Of a DNA stretch of 64,000 bases, positions 25,872 through 35,322 are shown piece after piece (position 1 is the stretch's first letter; the number at the start of each line of letters is the position of its first letter). The stretch is from Opitutia bacterium. Its GTDB lineage: Bacteria > Verrucomicrobiota > Verrucomicrobiia > Opitutales > Opitutaceae. The translations under genes and the position numbers were made by a program. The stretch is from assembly GCA_947474365.1 (NCBI GenBank), contig CANJIU010000011.1, forward strand, positions 1-64,000, read 5' to 3'. Under the pieces are notes generated by a model that did no database searches, was not told where the DNA came from, and was given only the letters and a program-made list of their open reading frames with translations.

Positions 25872-27844
25872 ACAATGACGAAACCAAGTCGGCGGGAGCG
25901 CATGCCGTCCGCGCTCTCCTGAAGATCGTGTTCTCGGTGCTGCTGGCGGCCGCGGTCCACCGCGCCGGTGCCGAGGTTGTGGTCGTCCGCGACGCGAAGC
26001 CAGCCGCTGTCATCGTCACCGCCGATCATCCGAGCGCCGTCGTGCATTATGCCGCCCAGGAGTTGGTGTATCACGTCGAGCGCGCGACCGGCGCAAAACT
26101 CACCGTCGTCACGGAGTCGGCAGCGAAGTCGGACGCGCGCGCCCGGATTTACCTCGGGGACACCAGCGCGGCCCGGGCGGCGGGAATCAAGGCGGGGACG
26201 CTCGCGGCGGAATCGTTCGTGCTGCGAAGCCAGGCCGACGTGCTGTTCATTGCCGGCAATGACGGCTCCGGCGATCCGCTGGAGCGAGACACGTCCGCTG
26301 GCACGCTCTTTGGCGTTTACGAATGGCTGGAGCGCGACCTCGGCGTGCGCTGGCTGTGGCCGGGCGAACTCGGAACCTACGTGCCGAAGTCGCGCAGCAT
26401 CTCGGTCCGGGCCATTGACGCGACGATCGCGCCGCGATTCTTCCAGCGCCATCTCCGGACGGGTTTGAGTTTCACGAGCGAGCACCCAGCGCTTGGGTTC
26501 ACAGCGAAGGCCGCGGAAGACTACGCCAAGGAGCAGACGGTCTTCCTCCGCCGGTGCCGCATGGGCCGCAGTGAGCGGATGAGCTATGGGCATGCGTTCA
26601 CCGATTGGTGGGAACGCTATGGCAAGACGCACCCCGAGTGGTTTCAGCTGGTGAACGGCAAGCGCGGTCCCGCGAAATCCGGCGCGCGTTACTCGATGTG
26701 CGTCTCCAATCCGGAACTGCACCGCGAGATCGTCGCCCGCTGGAAGGCGAAGGGCGCGTCCGACTTCATCAATGTCGTCGAGAACGACATCCTCGGCCTT
26801 TGCGAGTGCGAGAACTGCAAGGCGTGGGATGGCCCGGCGCCCGCGGACGCGATGAAATATTATCCGCCTGGATCCAAGGTGTATGGCTCGCGTTTCGTGT
26901 CCGACCGTTACGCGCGCTTCGAACTCGCGGTCCAGCAGCTCGCCGCGAAGGAAAACCCCAACGTCACCGCGATCGGCTATGTCTATTTCAACTACTTCCA
27001 GGCGCCGACATCCGGGGTGAAACTCAACTCCCACGTGCTGCTCGGCTACTGCCCGTCATCCGGCTGGTACCCGCGCGACGACGACGAGCACGCCTGGTAT
27101 CAGCGGCAATGGAAAGGGTGGGGCGACACCGGTGCTCGGCTCTTTGTCCGCGTGAATTATTTTTTGGACGGCTACTGCATGCCGTACATTTTCGCGCACC
27201 AATTTGCCGACGATTTTCAGCACGACGTGCGCCACGGGATGGTGGCGACCGATTTCGACTCGTTGACCGGCCAGTGGGGCACGCAGGGACCTAATCTTTA
27301 CCTGCTGCTGCGGCTGCACACCCGTCCGGACGCGAAGCCCGATGACCTGCTCGCCGAGTATTACTCGGCGTTCGGCCCGGCCGCGGCGCCGGTGAAGGCG
27401 TATTTCGACGCTTGGGAGCGCTACACGATGGACAACCGTCCGTTGCTGGCGACGGCGTTCGCGGATCGCATTGCGAGCCGCTGGCGTTCCTGGGCCAAGG
27501 TCGCGCACCGGGTCTTCCCGACGGAGTGTTTCGCTCAGGGAGAGACCCTGCTCGCCCGGGCGGCGGAGGCGGCGCACGGCGATCGCGACGCGACGGAGCG
27601 GGTGGCGTTTCTTCAGGCCGGTCTCGCGCATGCGAAACTCTGTTCCAAGGTTGCCGGCCTGCTCACGTTGGCCGACCCGGCGGCGACCCCGGAACGTGGC
27701 GCCGCCGCCCTGGCGGAGTTGCTGGCGTTTCGTCGGGCGAACGAGCGGAAGTGGATCGGTAACTTCAACCACAACGCGTGGGTGGAGGATTTGAGCTGGA
27801 AGCTTTCCAAGGAGACGAAGCAGGCACCGGACCTCTATCCGTGA
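25868..27844 (+). CDS. Secreted DUF4838 protein, glycosidase-like
   Basis: 658 residues with a signal peptide after a short charged leader (LLKIVFSVLLAAAVHRAGA). The N-terminal region (about 36-175) resembles the GH20/GH67 non-catalytic domain, with WLERDLGVRWLWPGELG near residue 155. DUF4838 follows, with a cysteine-rich NVVENDILGLCECENCKAW segment typical of the family, then a helical tail. Members occur in glycan-utilisation loci and are predicted alpha-glucuronidase- or hexosaminidase-like TIM barrels without proven activity. It is coupled to TBDR 3 by a four-base overlap. A divergent paralogue lies at 41924. Confidence 0.85.
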   Translation: MNNDETKSAGAHAVRALLKIVFSVLLAAAVHRAGAEVVVVRDAKPAAVIVTADHPSAVVHYAAQELVYHVERATGAKLTVVTESAAKSDARARIYLGDTSAARAAGIKAGTLAAESFVLRSQADVLFIAGNDGSGDPLERDTSAGTLFGVYEWLERDLGVRWLWPGELGTYVPKSRSISVRAIDATIAPRFFQRHLRTGLSFTSEHPALGFTAKAAEDYAKEQTVFLRRCRMGRSERMSYGHAFTDWWERYGKTHPEWFQLVNGKRGPAKSGARYSMCVSNPELHREIVARWKAKGASDFINVVENDILGLCECENCKAWDGPAPADAMKYYPPGSKVYGSRFVSDRYARFELAVQQLAAKENPNVTAIGYVYFNYFQAPTSGVKLNSHVLLGYCPSSGWYPRDDDEHAWYQRQWKGWGDTGARLFVRVNYFLDGYCMPYIFAHQFADDFQHDVRHGMVATDFDSLTGQWGTQGPNLYLLLRLHTRPDAKPDDLLAEYYSAFGPAAAPVKAYFDAWERYTMDNRPLLATAFADRIASRWRSWAKVAHRVFPTECFAQGETLLARAAEAAHGDRDATERVAFLQAGLAHAKLCSKVAGLLTLADPAATPERGAAALAELLAFRRANERKWIGNFNHNAWVEDLSWKLSKETKQAPDLYP

Positions 27845-27917
27845 GGGTGCCCGGTTCCCGTGCGTCTCCGCCGGCTCGAAAGGGATGCCGCACGCAGTCC
27901 TCTCGTGTTTGCGGGTA

Positions 27918-27946
27918 TTGTCAGTTTGACGGCCGCGGGTCATAGT
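27918..27946 (+). promoter_or_regulatory. Possible sigma-70-like promoter before TBDR 4
   Basis: TTGTCA (27918-27923) and CATAGT (27941-27946) are separated by 17 bp, 100 bp upstream of the TBDR 4 start. The -35 box matches 5 of 6 and the -10 box 4 of 6 of the E. coli consensus. Consensus use in Verrucomicrobia is uncertain. Confidence 0.25.
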
Positions 27947-28045
27947 CTTCCAGTCTGATACCCCTCCTGCCGGCCGCCCACCCCGTGTCTGTGAGTTTTG
28001 GACGAGTCGTTATTTCGACATTTCCCACCTGTCTCCCCTCCCACC

Positions 28046-31000
28046 ATGCCCCTATTTCCTGCCGCTTCCCTCCGGCTGGCGCGACTGCGCTTTGCCTTCT
28101 CCTTGCTGGTCCTGTTCGCCGCCGTCTGCGGAGGGTTTGCGTACGCCGCTGAGAATCCTCGCAACGAGGCCAACGCTGGTATGATCGAGGGCCGGGTTTT
28201 CAATCCCGGCACGGGCGAGTACCTGGAATTTGTCCGGGTCACGATTGCCGGCACGGCGCTTGAGACGTTCACCGATTCGTCGGGCGAGTATCGGCTGGTC
28301 AACGTGCCCGCTGGCACGGCCAAGGTGACGGCGTTCCGCACCGGTGTCGCGCCGCAGTCGCAGACGGTCACAGTGGCACCCGGGCAGGTCACTCGCCAGA
28401 ATTTCGAACTCTCGTACGCCCGCGACACCGCGGTCAAACTCGACCAGTTCGTGGTTTCCAACTCGAAGGAGATGGACGGCGCCGCCATTGCGATCAACAC
28501 GAAGCGCTTCGCCGCAAATTCGATGAACGTCGTCGCGGCCAACGAGTTTGGACCGGTCGCAGACGGCGGCGTGGGCGAGGTGCTGAAGTCCGTGCCTGGA
28601 ATCACCATTACCCGCGGCGGATTCGGCGACGCCTATCAGGTTTCGTTGAATGGCGTGCCGCCCCGCAATGTGCCCATCACGATCGGCGGCATCGCCTTCG
28701 CCGAGGCGTCATCGGGCGTCCAACGCAACACCGGCCTCCAGCAGTCGTCGATCAATAATTTTTCCCGTTTGGAAATTGTCTACACGCCGACCCCCGAGAC
28801 GAGCGGCGCCGCCCTCGCCGGCACGGTGAACATGGTTCCCCTCAGCGCGTTTGAACGTTCCAAGCCAGTCGTGAATTTCAACGTCTCGATGATGATGCGC
28901 GACAACGACCGCTCCTTTCGGGCGACGCCCGGCCCACTGCACGAGCCGGCGCGCAAGGTCCAGCCTGGTTCCGATTTCTCGGCGATTGTGCCCGTCAATG
29001 ATCGCTTCGGCTTCACGTTTTCCGGCAGCGCCTCCGCCCTGAACACCAACACCGACTTCTCGCAAAACACCTGGGCCGGCGGCAACGCCGCGACCAACGG
29101 CGGCACGCTGCCGGACACGGCCTTCGACAAGCCCTACTTGACCCAATACCAGTTCCGGGACCGTCCGGTGTTCTCCAAGCGCATCACGTTTGGCGGCACT
29201 GCTGACTACAAGCTGAGCCGCAACGACCGTCTCTCCTTCTCGTTCATCTACGGATTTTCCGACGCCCAGGCTTACCAACGCGCGGTGAATTTCAACATCA
29301 CCGGGGTCGCGCCGGGAAACTTTTCCACGTCGTTCACCCGGGGTAATGCGGGTGCCGGCACGATTCAGCTCCTCAACCAGTACACGAAGGTCGGCGGCCG
29401 CATGATTACGCCGTCGCTCACGTATCGCCACGACGGGCCGGTGTGGAAGGTGGAGGCGGCCGGCGGAATCTCCAAGTCGGGCCGGTTCAACCAAAACATG
29501 GACAACGGTGCGTTCAGCGCGGTGACGGCTCAGCGGCCCAACGTCACCATCGCCTACGACGACATCTTCTACCTGCGCCCCGGACGGATCACCGTCACTG
29601 ACGGCGCCACCGGCGCCCCGGTCGATCCCTTCAACATCAACACCTACGGGCTGACCACCGCCACCGGCGTGCTCCTGCGGATCATGGATGTGAAGCGCAC
29701 TGCGTTTGCCAATGTGCGACGCGATTTTTTCGAGGCAGTTCCGGTCACCGTGAAAGCGGGCCTCGATGTCCGCGAGGAGCGGCTCGACAACCGCTCGTTC
29801 ACCCCGACCTACACCTTTGTCGGCGCCGACGGTCGGGCCGGCACCGCGGACGACAACGCCTCGGTGATCAAGGACGCCAGCTTCTCCCAGCGCATTCCCC
29901 CGTTTGGCTTTCCGCGCATGGACGTGATGAGCAATCAGCAATTGTTCGACATTTACCGGGCCAAGCCCGCCTCCTTCACGACCAACGACGCCACCAATCA
30001 CACGGCCACGGTTGCGAATTCGAAATGGGCCAAGGAAGTGGTGTCGGCCGCCTTCCTGCGGGGTGACGTCCAGTTTCTCGATCACCGGTTGAAGCTGGTG
30101 GGCGGACTTCGGGCGGAGCAGACGAACGCCGAAGGCAATGGTCCGCTCAACGACGCGACGCGGAATTTTCAACGCGACGCCGCCGGCAAGTTCATCCTCG
30201 GCGCCAACGGCCGTCCGCTTCCGATCACGACCGACCCGCTCGCATCGGTTAAGCTGACAAGCATCGATCGCGGCATTCACACCGAGAAGGAGTACCTGCG
30301 GTTTTTCCCGAGCCTCAACGGAAGCTACAACCTGCGGGAAAACCTGATTGTCCGCGGCGGCTACTTTTGGTCGATTGGCCGGCCGAACTTCGATCAAAAC
30401 GCCGGCGGCGTCACCCTGCCTGATTTGAGCCTGCCGGCGGCGCCCAACAATCGGATCACGGTGAACAATGTTGGGATCAAGGCGTGGAAGGCGGAGACGT
30501 ACAAGGCCTCCCTCGAATATTATTTTCAACAGGTCGGCGTCCTTTCCGTCAGCGGCTATCAGCGGCGGATCGAGAATTTCTTCGGCGCCACCGTATTCCG
30601 GCCGACGGCTGAATTCCTGCAACTGTACGGGCTCGATGCGGCCACGTACGGAGGTTACGACGCCGTCACGCAGTTCAACCTCTCCACTCCGGTGCGCATG
30701 AGCGGCGTCGATGTGAACTACAAGCAGGCGCTGACGTTCCTGCCGCTGTGGGCGCGCGGCCTGCAGGTCTTCGCGAACGGGAGTGCGCAACACATGACCG
30801 GGGATGATTCGGGGAACTTTGCCGGTTATATTCCGCGCACCTACAACTGGGGTGTCAGCTTCACGCGCGACCGCTACATTGTCCGGATGAACTGGAATTA
30901 CGCCGGTCGCGCGCGGCAGGCGGTCGTCGCCGCCGGCCGGAGCATCGAGCCGGGTACCTACACGTGGGGCTCAAAGCGCATGATTGTCGACCTGAGCGCC

Positions 31001-31168
31001 GAGTATCGTTTCTACCGGCGGATGTCGGCGTTCATGAACCTCTCGAACATTGGCGATGCGCCGATCGATCTCGAGGTCGCCGGTCCGAGCACGCCAGCCC
31101 AATCGCAATTCCGCAGCCGCACCCGGTACGGAGCCCAGTGGACGTTTGGCGTGCGGGGCACGTTTTGA
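28046..31168 (+). CDS. TonB-dependent receptor with CarboxypepD_reg-like domain (TBDR 4)
   Basis: 1040 residues from ATG 28046. The signal peptide is followed by a carboxypeptidase-regulatory-like beta domain at about 50-125 (GMIEGRVFNPGTGEYLEF, DSSGEYRLVNVPAGTAKV). Next come VKLDQFVVSNSKEMDG, a plug with VLKSVPGITITRGGFGDAYQ, and a long barrel that ends TFGVRGTF. The extra N-terminal domain is typical of SusC-like/FecA-like carbohydrate receptors. No SusD gene follows. Instead an enolase-superfamily enzyme starts 38 bp downstream, so this receptor probably imports a sugar acid or a uronate-bearing oligomer. The frame is open to 27998, but ATG 28046 fits the signal peptide. Confidence 0.9.
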   Translation: MPLFPAASLRLARLRFAFSLLVLFAAVCGGFAYAAENPRNEANAGMIEGRVFNPGTGEYLEFVRVTIAGTALETFTDSSGEYRLVNVPAGTAKVTAFRTGVAPQSQTVTVAPGQVTRQNFELSYARDTAVKLDQFVVSNSKEMDGAAIAINTKRFAANSMNVVAANEFGPVADGGVGEVLKSVPGITITRGGFGDAYQVSLNGVPPRNVPITIGGIAFAEASSGVQRNTGLQQSSINNFSRLEIVYTPTPETSGAALAGTVNMVPLSAFERSKPVVNFNVSMMMRDNDRSFRATPGPLHEPARKVQPGSDFSAIVPVNDRFGFTFSGSASALNTNTDFSQNTWAGGNAATNGGTLPDTAFDKPYLTQYQFRDRPVFSKRITFGGTADYKLSRNDRLSFSFIYGFSDAQAYQRAVNFNITGVAPGNFSTSFTRGNAGAGTIQLLNQYTKVGGRMITPSLTYRHDGPVWKVEAAGGISKSGRFNQNMDNGAFSAVTAQRPNVTIAYDDIFYLRPGRITVTDGATGAPVDPFNINTYGLTTATGVLLRIMDVKRTAFANVRRDFFEAVPVTVKAGLDVREERLDNRSFTPTYTFVGADGRAGTADDNASVIKDASFSQRIPPFGFPRMDVMSNQQLFDIYRAKPASFTTNDATNHTATVANSKWAKEVVSAAFLRGDVQFLDHRLKLVGGLRAEQTNAEGNGPLNDATRNFQRDAAGKFILGANGRPLPITTDPLASVKLTSIDRGIHTEKEYLRFFPSLNGSYNLRENLIVRGGYFWSIGRPNFDQNAGGVTLPDLSLPAAPNNRITVNNVGIKAWKAETYKASLEYYFQQVGVLSVSGYQRRIENFFGATVFRPTAEFLQLYGLDAATYGGYDAVTQFNLSTPVRMSGVDVNYKQALTFLPLWARGLQVFANGSAQHMTGDDSGNFAGYIPRTYNWGVSFTRDRYIVRMNWNYAGRARQAVVAAGRSIEPGTYTWGSKRMIVDLSAEYRFYRRMSAFMNLSNIGDAPIDLEVAGPSTPAQSQFRSRTRYGAQWTFGVRGTF

Positions 31169-31206
31169 GTTTGCCCGCGCCGCGCCGGGTCCCGGACACT
31201 TTGTCG

Positions 31207-32346
31207 ATGGCCAAGATTGCCCGGGTTGAGGCGTTTGTCGTTTCGCAGGCGCTCGCGCGCAGCTTCCACTTTTCCCAGTGGCGCTACGATCGCCGCACGG
31301 TGTGCCTGGTGCGCGTGACCACGGACGATGGGCGGTACGGCTGGGGCGAAGGTTACGGGCCGGCCGAGGTGGTGCGCGCGGGCGTCGAATTTTTTGCGCC
31401 GCTCATCATCGGCGGAGATCCGCTGGCAACCGGAGCGCTCTGGCAGACGATGCAGGCGCGGGGCCAGGATTTCGCCCGGCGCGGCGTGCTGCTCGCTGCA
31501 TTGAGCGCCATCGATGTCGCGCTCTGGGATCTCAAGGGGAAGCTCCTCGGCGTGCCGGTACACGTATTGCTCGGCGGAAAGCGGCGCGAGGCCGTTTCGG
31601 TTTATGCGACGGGGCTGTATTTTGACGACGGGCCACACCTGACGGAGCGACTGGCCGCCGAGGCGGTCGGCTACGTCGAGGCGGGATTTCGCGCGGTGAA
31701 GATGAAGGTCGGTCTCGGGGTCGAGGCCGATGCCGCCAACGTGCGTGCGGTGCGGACGGCGATCGGCGGTCGCGCGAAATTGATGATCGACTCGAATCAC
31801 GCGTTTTCGCTGCGCGAGGCGCTGGAGCTTGTGCGCGGTGTCCAGGACTGCGACATTTCCTGGTTTGAGGAACCGCTCTCGCCCGACGACTACGAGGGTT
31901 ACCGGGAATTGCGCGCCCGTTCCTCGATTCCGATCGCGGGCGGCGAATGCGAATACGGCGTCGCGGGGTTTCATCAGCTTTTCGGTGCGCGCGCGGTCGA
32001 CATCGTGCAGCCGGACATCTGTGCGTGCGGCGGGTTCACCGAGGTGCAGCGGATCGCGGCCCTGGCGCGGGCACACTTTGTGCACCTGACGCCACATTGC
32101 TGGGGCACGGGCATTGGTTTTGCGGTGGGGCTGCATTTTATCAGTACGGTGGACATGCTCCCCGGGCGGATGAATCTGCCGGAGCCGTTCCTCGAGATGG
32201 ATCGCACGGAGAACGCGCTGCGCGACGAATTGACGGTGCCGCGGTTTCAGCCCGTCGACGGGCGCGTGAACGTGCCCGTCGTACCTGGACTGGGAATTGA
32301 AATCGATCCGGCGCGGCTCCGGGAATTTGGAGCCAACGTTTCCTGA
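31207..32346 (+). CDS. Mandelate racemase/muconate lactonizing family enzyme (sugar-acid dehydratase or cycloisomerase)
   Basis: 379 residues, cytoplasmic, with enolase-superfamily architecture. An N-terminal capping domain comes first, then a barrel with catalytic Lys in VKMKVG (Lys165/Lys167). Metal ligands lie at Asp195 (LMIDSNHAF), Glu221/222 (WFEEPLSPDD) and Glu247 (AGGECEYG), and the general-base His297 is in LTPHCWGTG. The C-terminal LEMDRTEN...VVPGLGIEID pattern resembles D-galactarolactone cycloisomerase and related acid-sugar dehydratases. Exact substrate assignment in this superfamily needs biochemistry. It lies 38 bp behind TBDR 4. With the KDPG aldolase at 40539 it could form part of a uronate or aldarate route. 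Confidence 0.85.
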   Translation: MAKIARVEAFVVSQALARSFHFSQWRYDRRTVCLVRVTTDDGRYGWGEGYGPAEVVRAGVEFFAPLIIGGDPLATGALWQTMQARGQDFARRGVLLAALSAIDVALWDLKGKLLGVPVHVLLGGKRREAVSVYATGLYFDDGPHLTERLAAEAVGYVEAGFRAVKMKVGLGVEADAANVRAVRTAIGGRAKLMIDSNHAFSLREALELVRGVQDCDISWFEEPLSPDDYEGYRELRARSSIPIAGGECEYGVAGFHQLFGARAVDIVQPDICACGGFTEVQRIAALARAHFVHLTPHCWGTGIGFAVGLHFISTVDMLPGRMNLPEPFLEMDRTENALRDELTVPRFQPVDGRVNVPVVPGLGIEIDPARLREFGANVS

Positions 32347-32546
32347 CCGTGTTCCCGCGGACAACTCCTTGGCTGACTTGGAAGAGAAGTGGCGCGTGGC
32401 CCGGCAGACCGGCGATTCGGGGTGCGACGTAAGCGCGACCAGCGTCGGATCGGCTGACGAAGGCGTTGCGCTCTGGCCCATGGCTGACAACGATGGGATT
32501 TCCCCACGTCCGACAACCGCGTCGGACGGGAAATCTGAAATCAAGA

Positions 32547-33914
32547 ATGAAGTCCCGAATCTTTTTCTTCGCCACGTTCGTCGCCATGATGGGGGGCGCC
32601 GGTTTTGCCGCCGGCAATGCCTCTGTCTCCCGTCCGCCAAACGTCCTCGTCTTCTACGTCGACGACATGGGCTGGGCACAGCCGGGGTGTTATGGTGGCA
32701 AGATGTCGCCAACGCCGAACATCGACGCGCTGGCCGCGGGCGGAGTGCGTTTCACGGACGGTTATGTCTCGGCGTGTATCTGTTCGCCCAGTCGGGTCGG
32801 GATGATGACCGGGCGCTACCAGGCTCGCACCGGCCATGATGCGAATCCGGCGAAACCCGGACGAGAACTGCTGCTTTCCGAGACCACGATGGCGCAGCGG
32901 CTCAAGGCCGCCGGCTACACCACCGGCATCGTCGGCAAATGGCATCTCGGCGACACGTCGCCGGAGTACATGCCTCTGGCGCGCGGCTTCGATTTCGCGG
33001 TCGGAAGCGTCGGCAACCTCGGCGAGGGCAAGGGCCCGTCGTTCTATCGCGGCAAGGAAATGCTCCCGAATCTCCCCGGTGCTCCGGTGACGTCGCCGGT
33101 CTACGCTCGCGAGTCGATCGGGTTTATTGAGCAGAATCAGGATAAGCCGTGGTTTCTGTACCTCGCGTTCAACGCCGTGCACACGCCGCATGTCGCCTCA
33201 CCAGCGTGGCTCGAAAAATTCCAGCACCTGCCGAAGCGCGATCAGCAATACGCGGCGCTGGTTGCCGAGACGGACGAGGCGATCGGGGCGGTAATGGCGA
33301 AATTGCGGACACTCCGGCAGGAGGAAAACACGTTAGTTTTCCTCATCAGCGACAACGGCGGGGCGTACCAGAATGCGGAGATGGGAGGTTTGCGCGGATT
33401 CAAGTGGTTTGTGTGGGAAGGCGGCATCCGGGTGTCGTGGATTGCCGCCTGGAAGGGCCGCATCCCCGGCGGTCGCGTGTCGGAGGAACCGGTCATCCAG
33501 CTCGACGTCCTGCCCACCGCGCTCGCCGCGGCCGGTGCCACCGTGAAACCGGAGTGGCAGCTCGACGGCGTGAATCTTCTCCCGCTGCTGGAGGGCAAGG
33601 TGCCTCGACTGGCGACGCGCGAACTTTACTTCCGGTTTGGCGTCCAACATGCCGTGCGCCAAGGCGACTGGAAGTTGGTGAAGGCTGGTAAGGAAATGGA
33701 GCCGATGCTCGTCAACCTTGTGCAAGACCGTGGGGAAACGAACGATTTGTCCGCGCAATTTCCCGCGAAGAAAAAGGAGCTGCAGGCGCTCTTCGACACT
33801 TGGAACGCCTCGATGCAACCGCCGCGCTGGGAGGACCTGCGCTGGGACGGCAACCCCAACCGCAAGGAAGCGCGCGAGGAAAAAGGTAAGAACAAAAAGA
33901 ACAAGACACTGTGA
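32547..33914 (+). CDS. Type I sulfatase 2, secreted
   Basis: 455 residues from ATG 32547, giving a signal peptide (FFFATFVAMMGGAGFAAG). The metal site is VDDMGW (39-43). Cys79 in CSPSRVGMMTGRY is the formylglycine site, with KWHLGD and SDNGG further on. The C-terminus is very basic (EEKGKNKKNK), an unusual tail for an exported sulfatase that could bind acidic surfaces. It belongs to the arylsulfatase-like group; the specific glycan is unknown. It is 200 bp downstream of the enolase-superfamily gene on the same strand. Confidence 0.9.
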   Translation: MKSRIFFFATFVAMMGGAGFAAGNASVSRPPNVLVFYVDDMGWAQPGCYGGKMSPTPNIDALAAGGVRFTDGYVSACICSPSRVGMMTGRYQARTGHDANPAKPGRELLLSETTMAQRLKAAGYTTGIVGKWHLGDTSPEYMPLARGFDFAVGSVGNLGEGKGPSFYRGKEMLPNLPGAPVTSPVYARESIGFIEQNQDKPWFLYLAFNAVHTPHVASPAWLEKFQHLPKRDQQYAALVAETDEAIGAVMAKLRTLRQEENTLVFLISDNGGAYQNAEMGGLRGFKWFVWEGGIRVSWIAAWKGRIPGGRVSEEPVIQLDVLPTALAAAGATVKPEWQLDGVNLLPLLEGKVPRLATRELYFRFGVQHAVRQGDWKLVKAGKEMEPMLVNLVQDRGETNDLSAQFPAKKKELQALFDTWNASMQPPRWEDLRWDGNPNRKEAREEKGKNKKNKTL

Positions 33915-34271
33915 CGCACCGAAGTTCACCGGGCCGTCTGCCGTCCAACTCGCGCGGTCAGAGTCCGGGCGGCAGCCGGCCGTCGGTGGCCTGGGGCGGC
34001 GTGAGATCATACCGGCGGGTAACCCAGATGGCGAAGAGGAGGCTGTGGGATGCCCGCATTGTCATATCCGCGGGGACGGGTGGGGGCGAATTATTCCGCG
34101 GATCGAGGGCGCACGGTCGAACGATGCGGCTCCGCGGCGGAAGGTGAAGGTGGGTTCGGTGACGGGAACGATTAGGCGGATGAATCGGGCTTTCTCAGCG
34201 GGTACTTACATCAGTCGCGTGGCAGGTCCGTGGCTCAATCCGTCGTCCATTTGACCGATGTTGGGAATGTA
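33915..34271. other. Intergenic stretch without a recognisable gene
   Basis: These 357 bp separate the sulfatase and HDOD genes. Short frames exist but none has a motif or sensible start. An inverted repeat (ATCCGCGG 34066-34073, CCGCGGAT 34096-34103) is present without a following T-run, so I do not call a terminator. Confidence 0.5.
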
Positions 34272-35114
34272 ATGATCTCCACTGTTATTGGTGATGCCGA
34301 ACTCATTAGTGTGGCGCAGGAATTGCCTGCGGGTCCCCGCCTGCTCGTGGAACTCGGGCAGCTGATTCGCGATCCGCGCGTCGATGCGGCTGAGGTGATC
34401 GCGCTGTTGCGGCAGGACACCTCCCTTGTTGCCCGGATCATCCGCATGGCCAACAGCGCGGCGTATGCGCGGGCGGAGCCGGCCGGCTCGATCGAGGAGG
34501 CGGTGGCAGGGATCGGCTTTCGCGAAGTGCACCGCCTGGTCGGCGCGGTCGCCGCAACCCAGCTCTCCGAACAACGTCTGACGCTCTATGGCGTTGATGG
34601 CGCCCGGGTGCGGGCCAATGCGCTTTTCGTCGCCGTCACGATGGAGGAGCTGGCGGAGGAGAGCGGGGAAGACGCGCGGAGTTGTTATACCGTGGGCCTT
34701 CTGCGTTCGATCGGGAAGATGGCCCTCGAACAGCTGGGGAAAAACGATCCGTCGGTCCGGCCGTTTGCCGAGAGCGGGGAGACCGAACTGGATGTCTGGG
34801 AAACCAAGACCTGGGGCATGAGCAATTGCGAGGCGGCCGAAAAAATTCTCGTGCACTGGCGGTTGCCGCACGAGACGGTGATTGCAATTCGCCACCACTA
34901 CCATCCGGCGAAGAAGCACAACCCGGTAATCCAGTTGCTGGCGCTGGCGGCTGCGTCCGCGGACGACCGGTGCTATGGCCTGCCGGGGGAAGAGAGACTG
35001 TTGCGACTGACGTCGGAGAATTTCGTCAAGGCCGGGCTCGACGAGCGCACCTTCCGCAAAGCGAGTGAACGAGCCCAACGGACGTTTCTTCGTTTGCACG
35101 CCGCGTCGGGTTGA
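34272..35114 (+). CDS. HDOD-domain protein
   Basis: 280 residues from ATG 34272, or 294 from a GTG at 34230. The HDOD domain covers most of it: LPAGPRLLVELGQLIRDP, VIALLRQDTSLVARIIRMANSA, the GSIEEAVAGIGFREVHRLVG helix and CYTVGLLRSIGKMALEQ. HDOD proteins are relatives of HD phosphohydrolases that mostly lack the metal site and serve in signalling or stress regulation. No GGDEF or receiver domain is attached. It precedes the radical SAM gene by 208 bp on the same strand. A functional tie between them is not visible. Confidence 0.85.
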   Translation: MISTVIGDAELISVAQELPAGPRLLVELGQLIRDPRVDAAEVIALLRQDTSLVARIIRMANSAAYARAEPAGSIEEAVAGIGFREVHRLVGAVAATQLSEQRLTLYGVDGARVRANALFVAVTMEELAEESGEDARSCYTVGLLRSIGKMALEQLGKNDPSVRPFAESGETELDVWETKTWGMSNCEAAEKILVHWRLPHETVIAIRHHYHPAKKHNPVIQLLALAAASADDRCYGLPGEERLLRLTSENFVKAGLDERTFRKASERAQRTFLRLHAASG

Positions 35115-35322
35115 AGGGTGCGGCGGTTGCCATCCGACCGCGCGGTGAACTGGTGTGGTCGGGTACTACGGGAGCCCCACTGGTGTGGCCGGGTCGATCG
35201 CAGACGATGATCGTGAGATACTGCCAAGCGCCGGGGACGTTGGCCGTGGCTTTTTCCGCGTGTGCTTGCGCTATTCAACGATCAACTTCAACCAAGGTGC
35301 CACCCCTCACCGGCTGGTACGC

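Noticed and set aside
28709..30793. Long minus-strand frame opposite TBDR 4
   Set aside because: It is antisense to a well-supported receptor, with biased composition and no motif.
34066..34103. Inverted repeat before the HDOD gene as a terminator or operator
   Set aside because: Arms of 8 bp with a 22 bp spacer and no T-run or known site make this weak.
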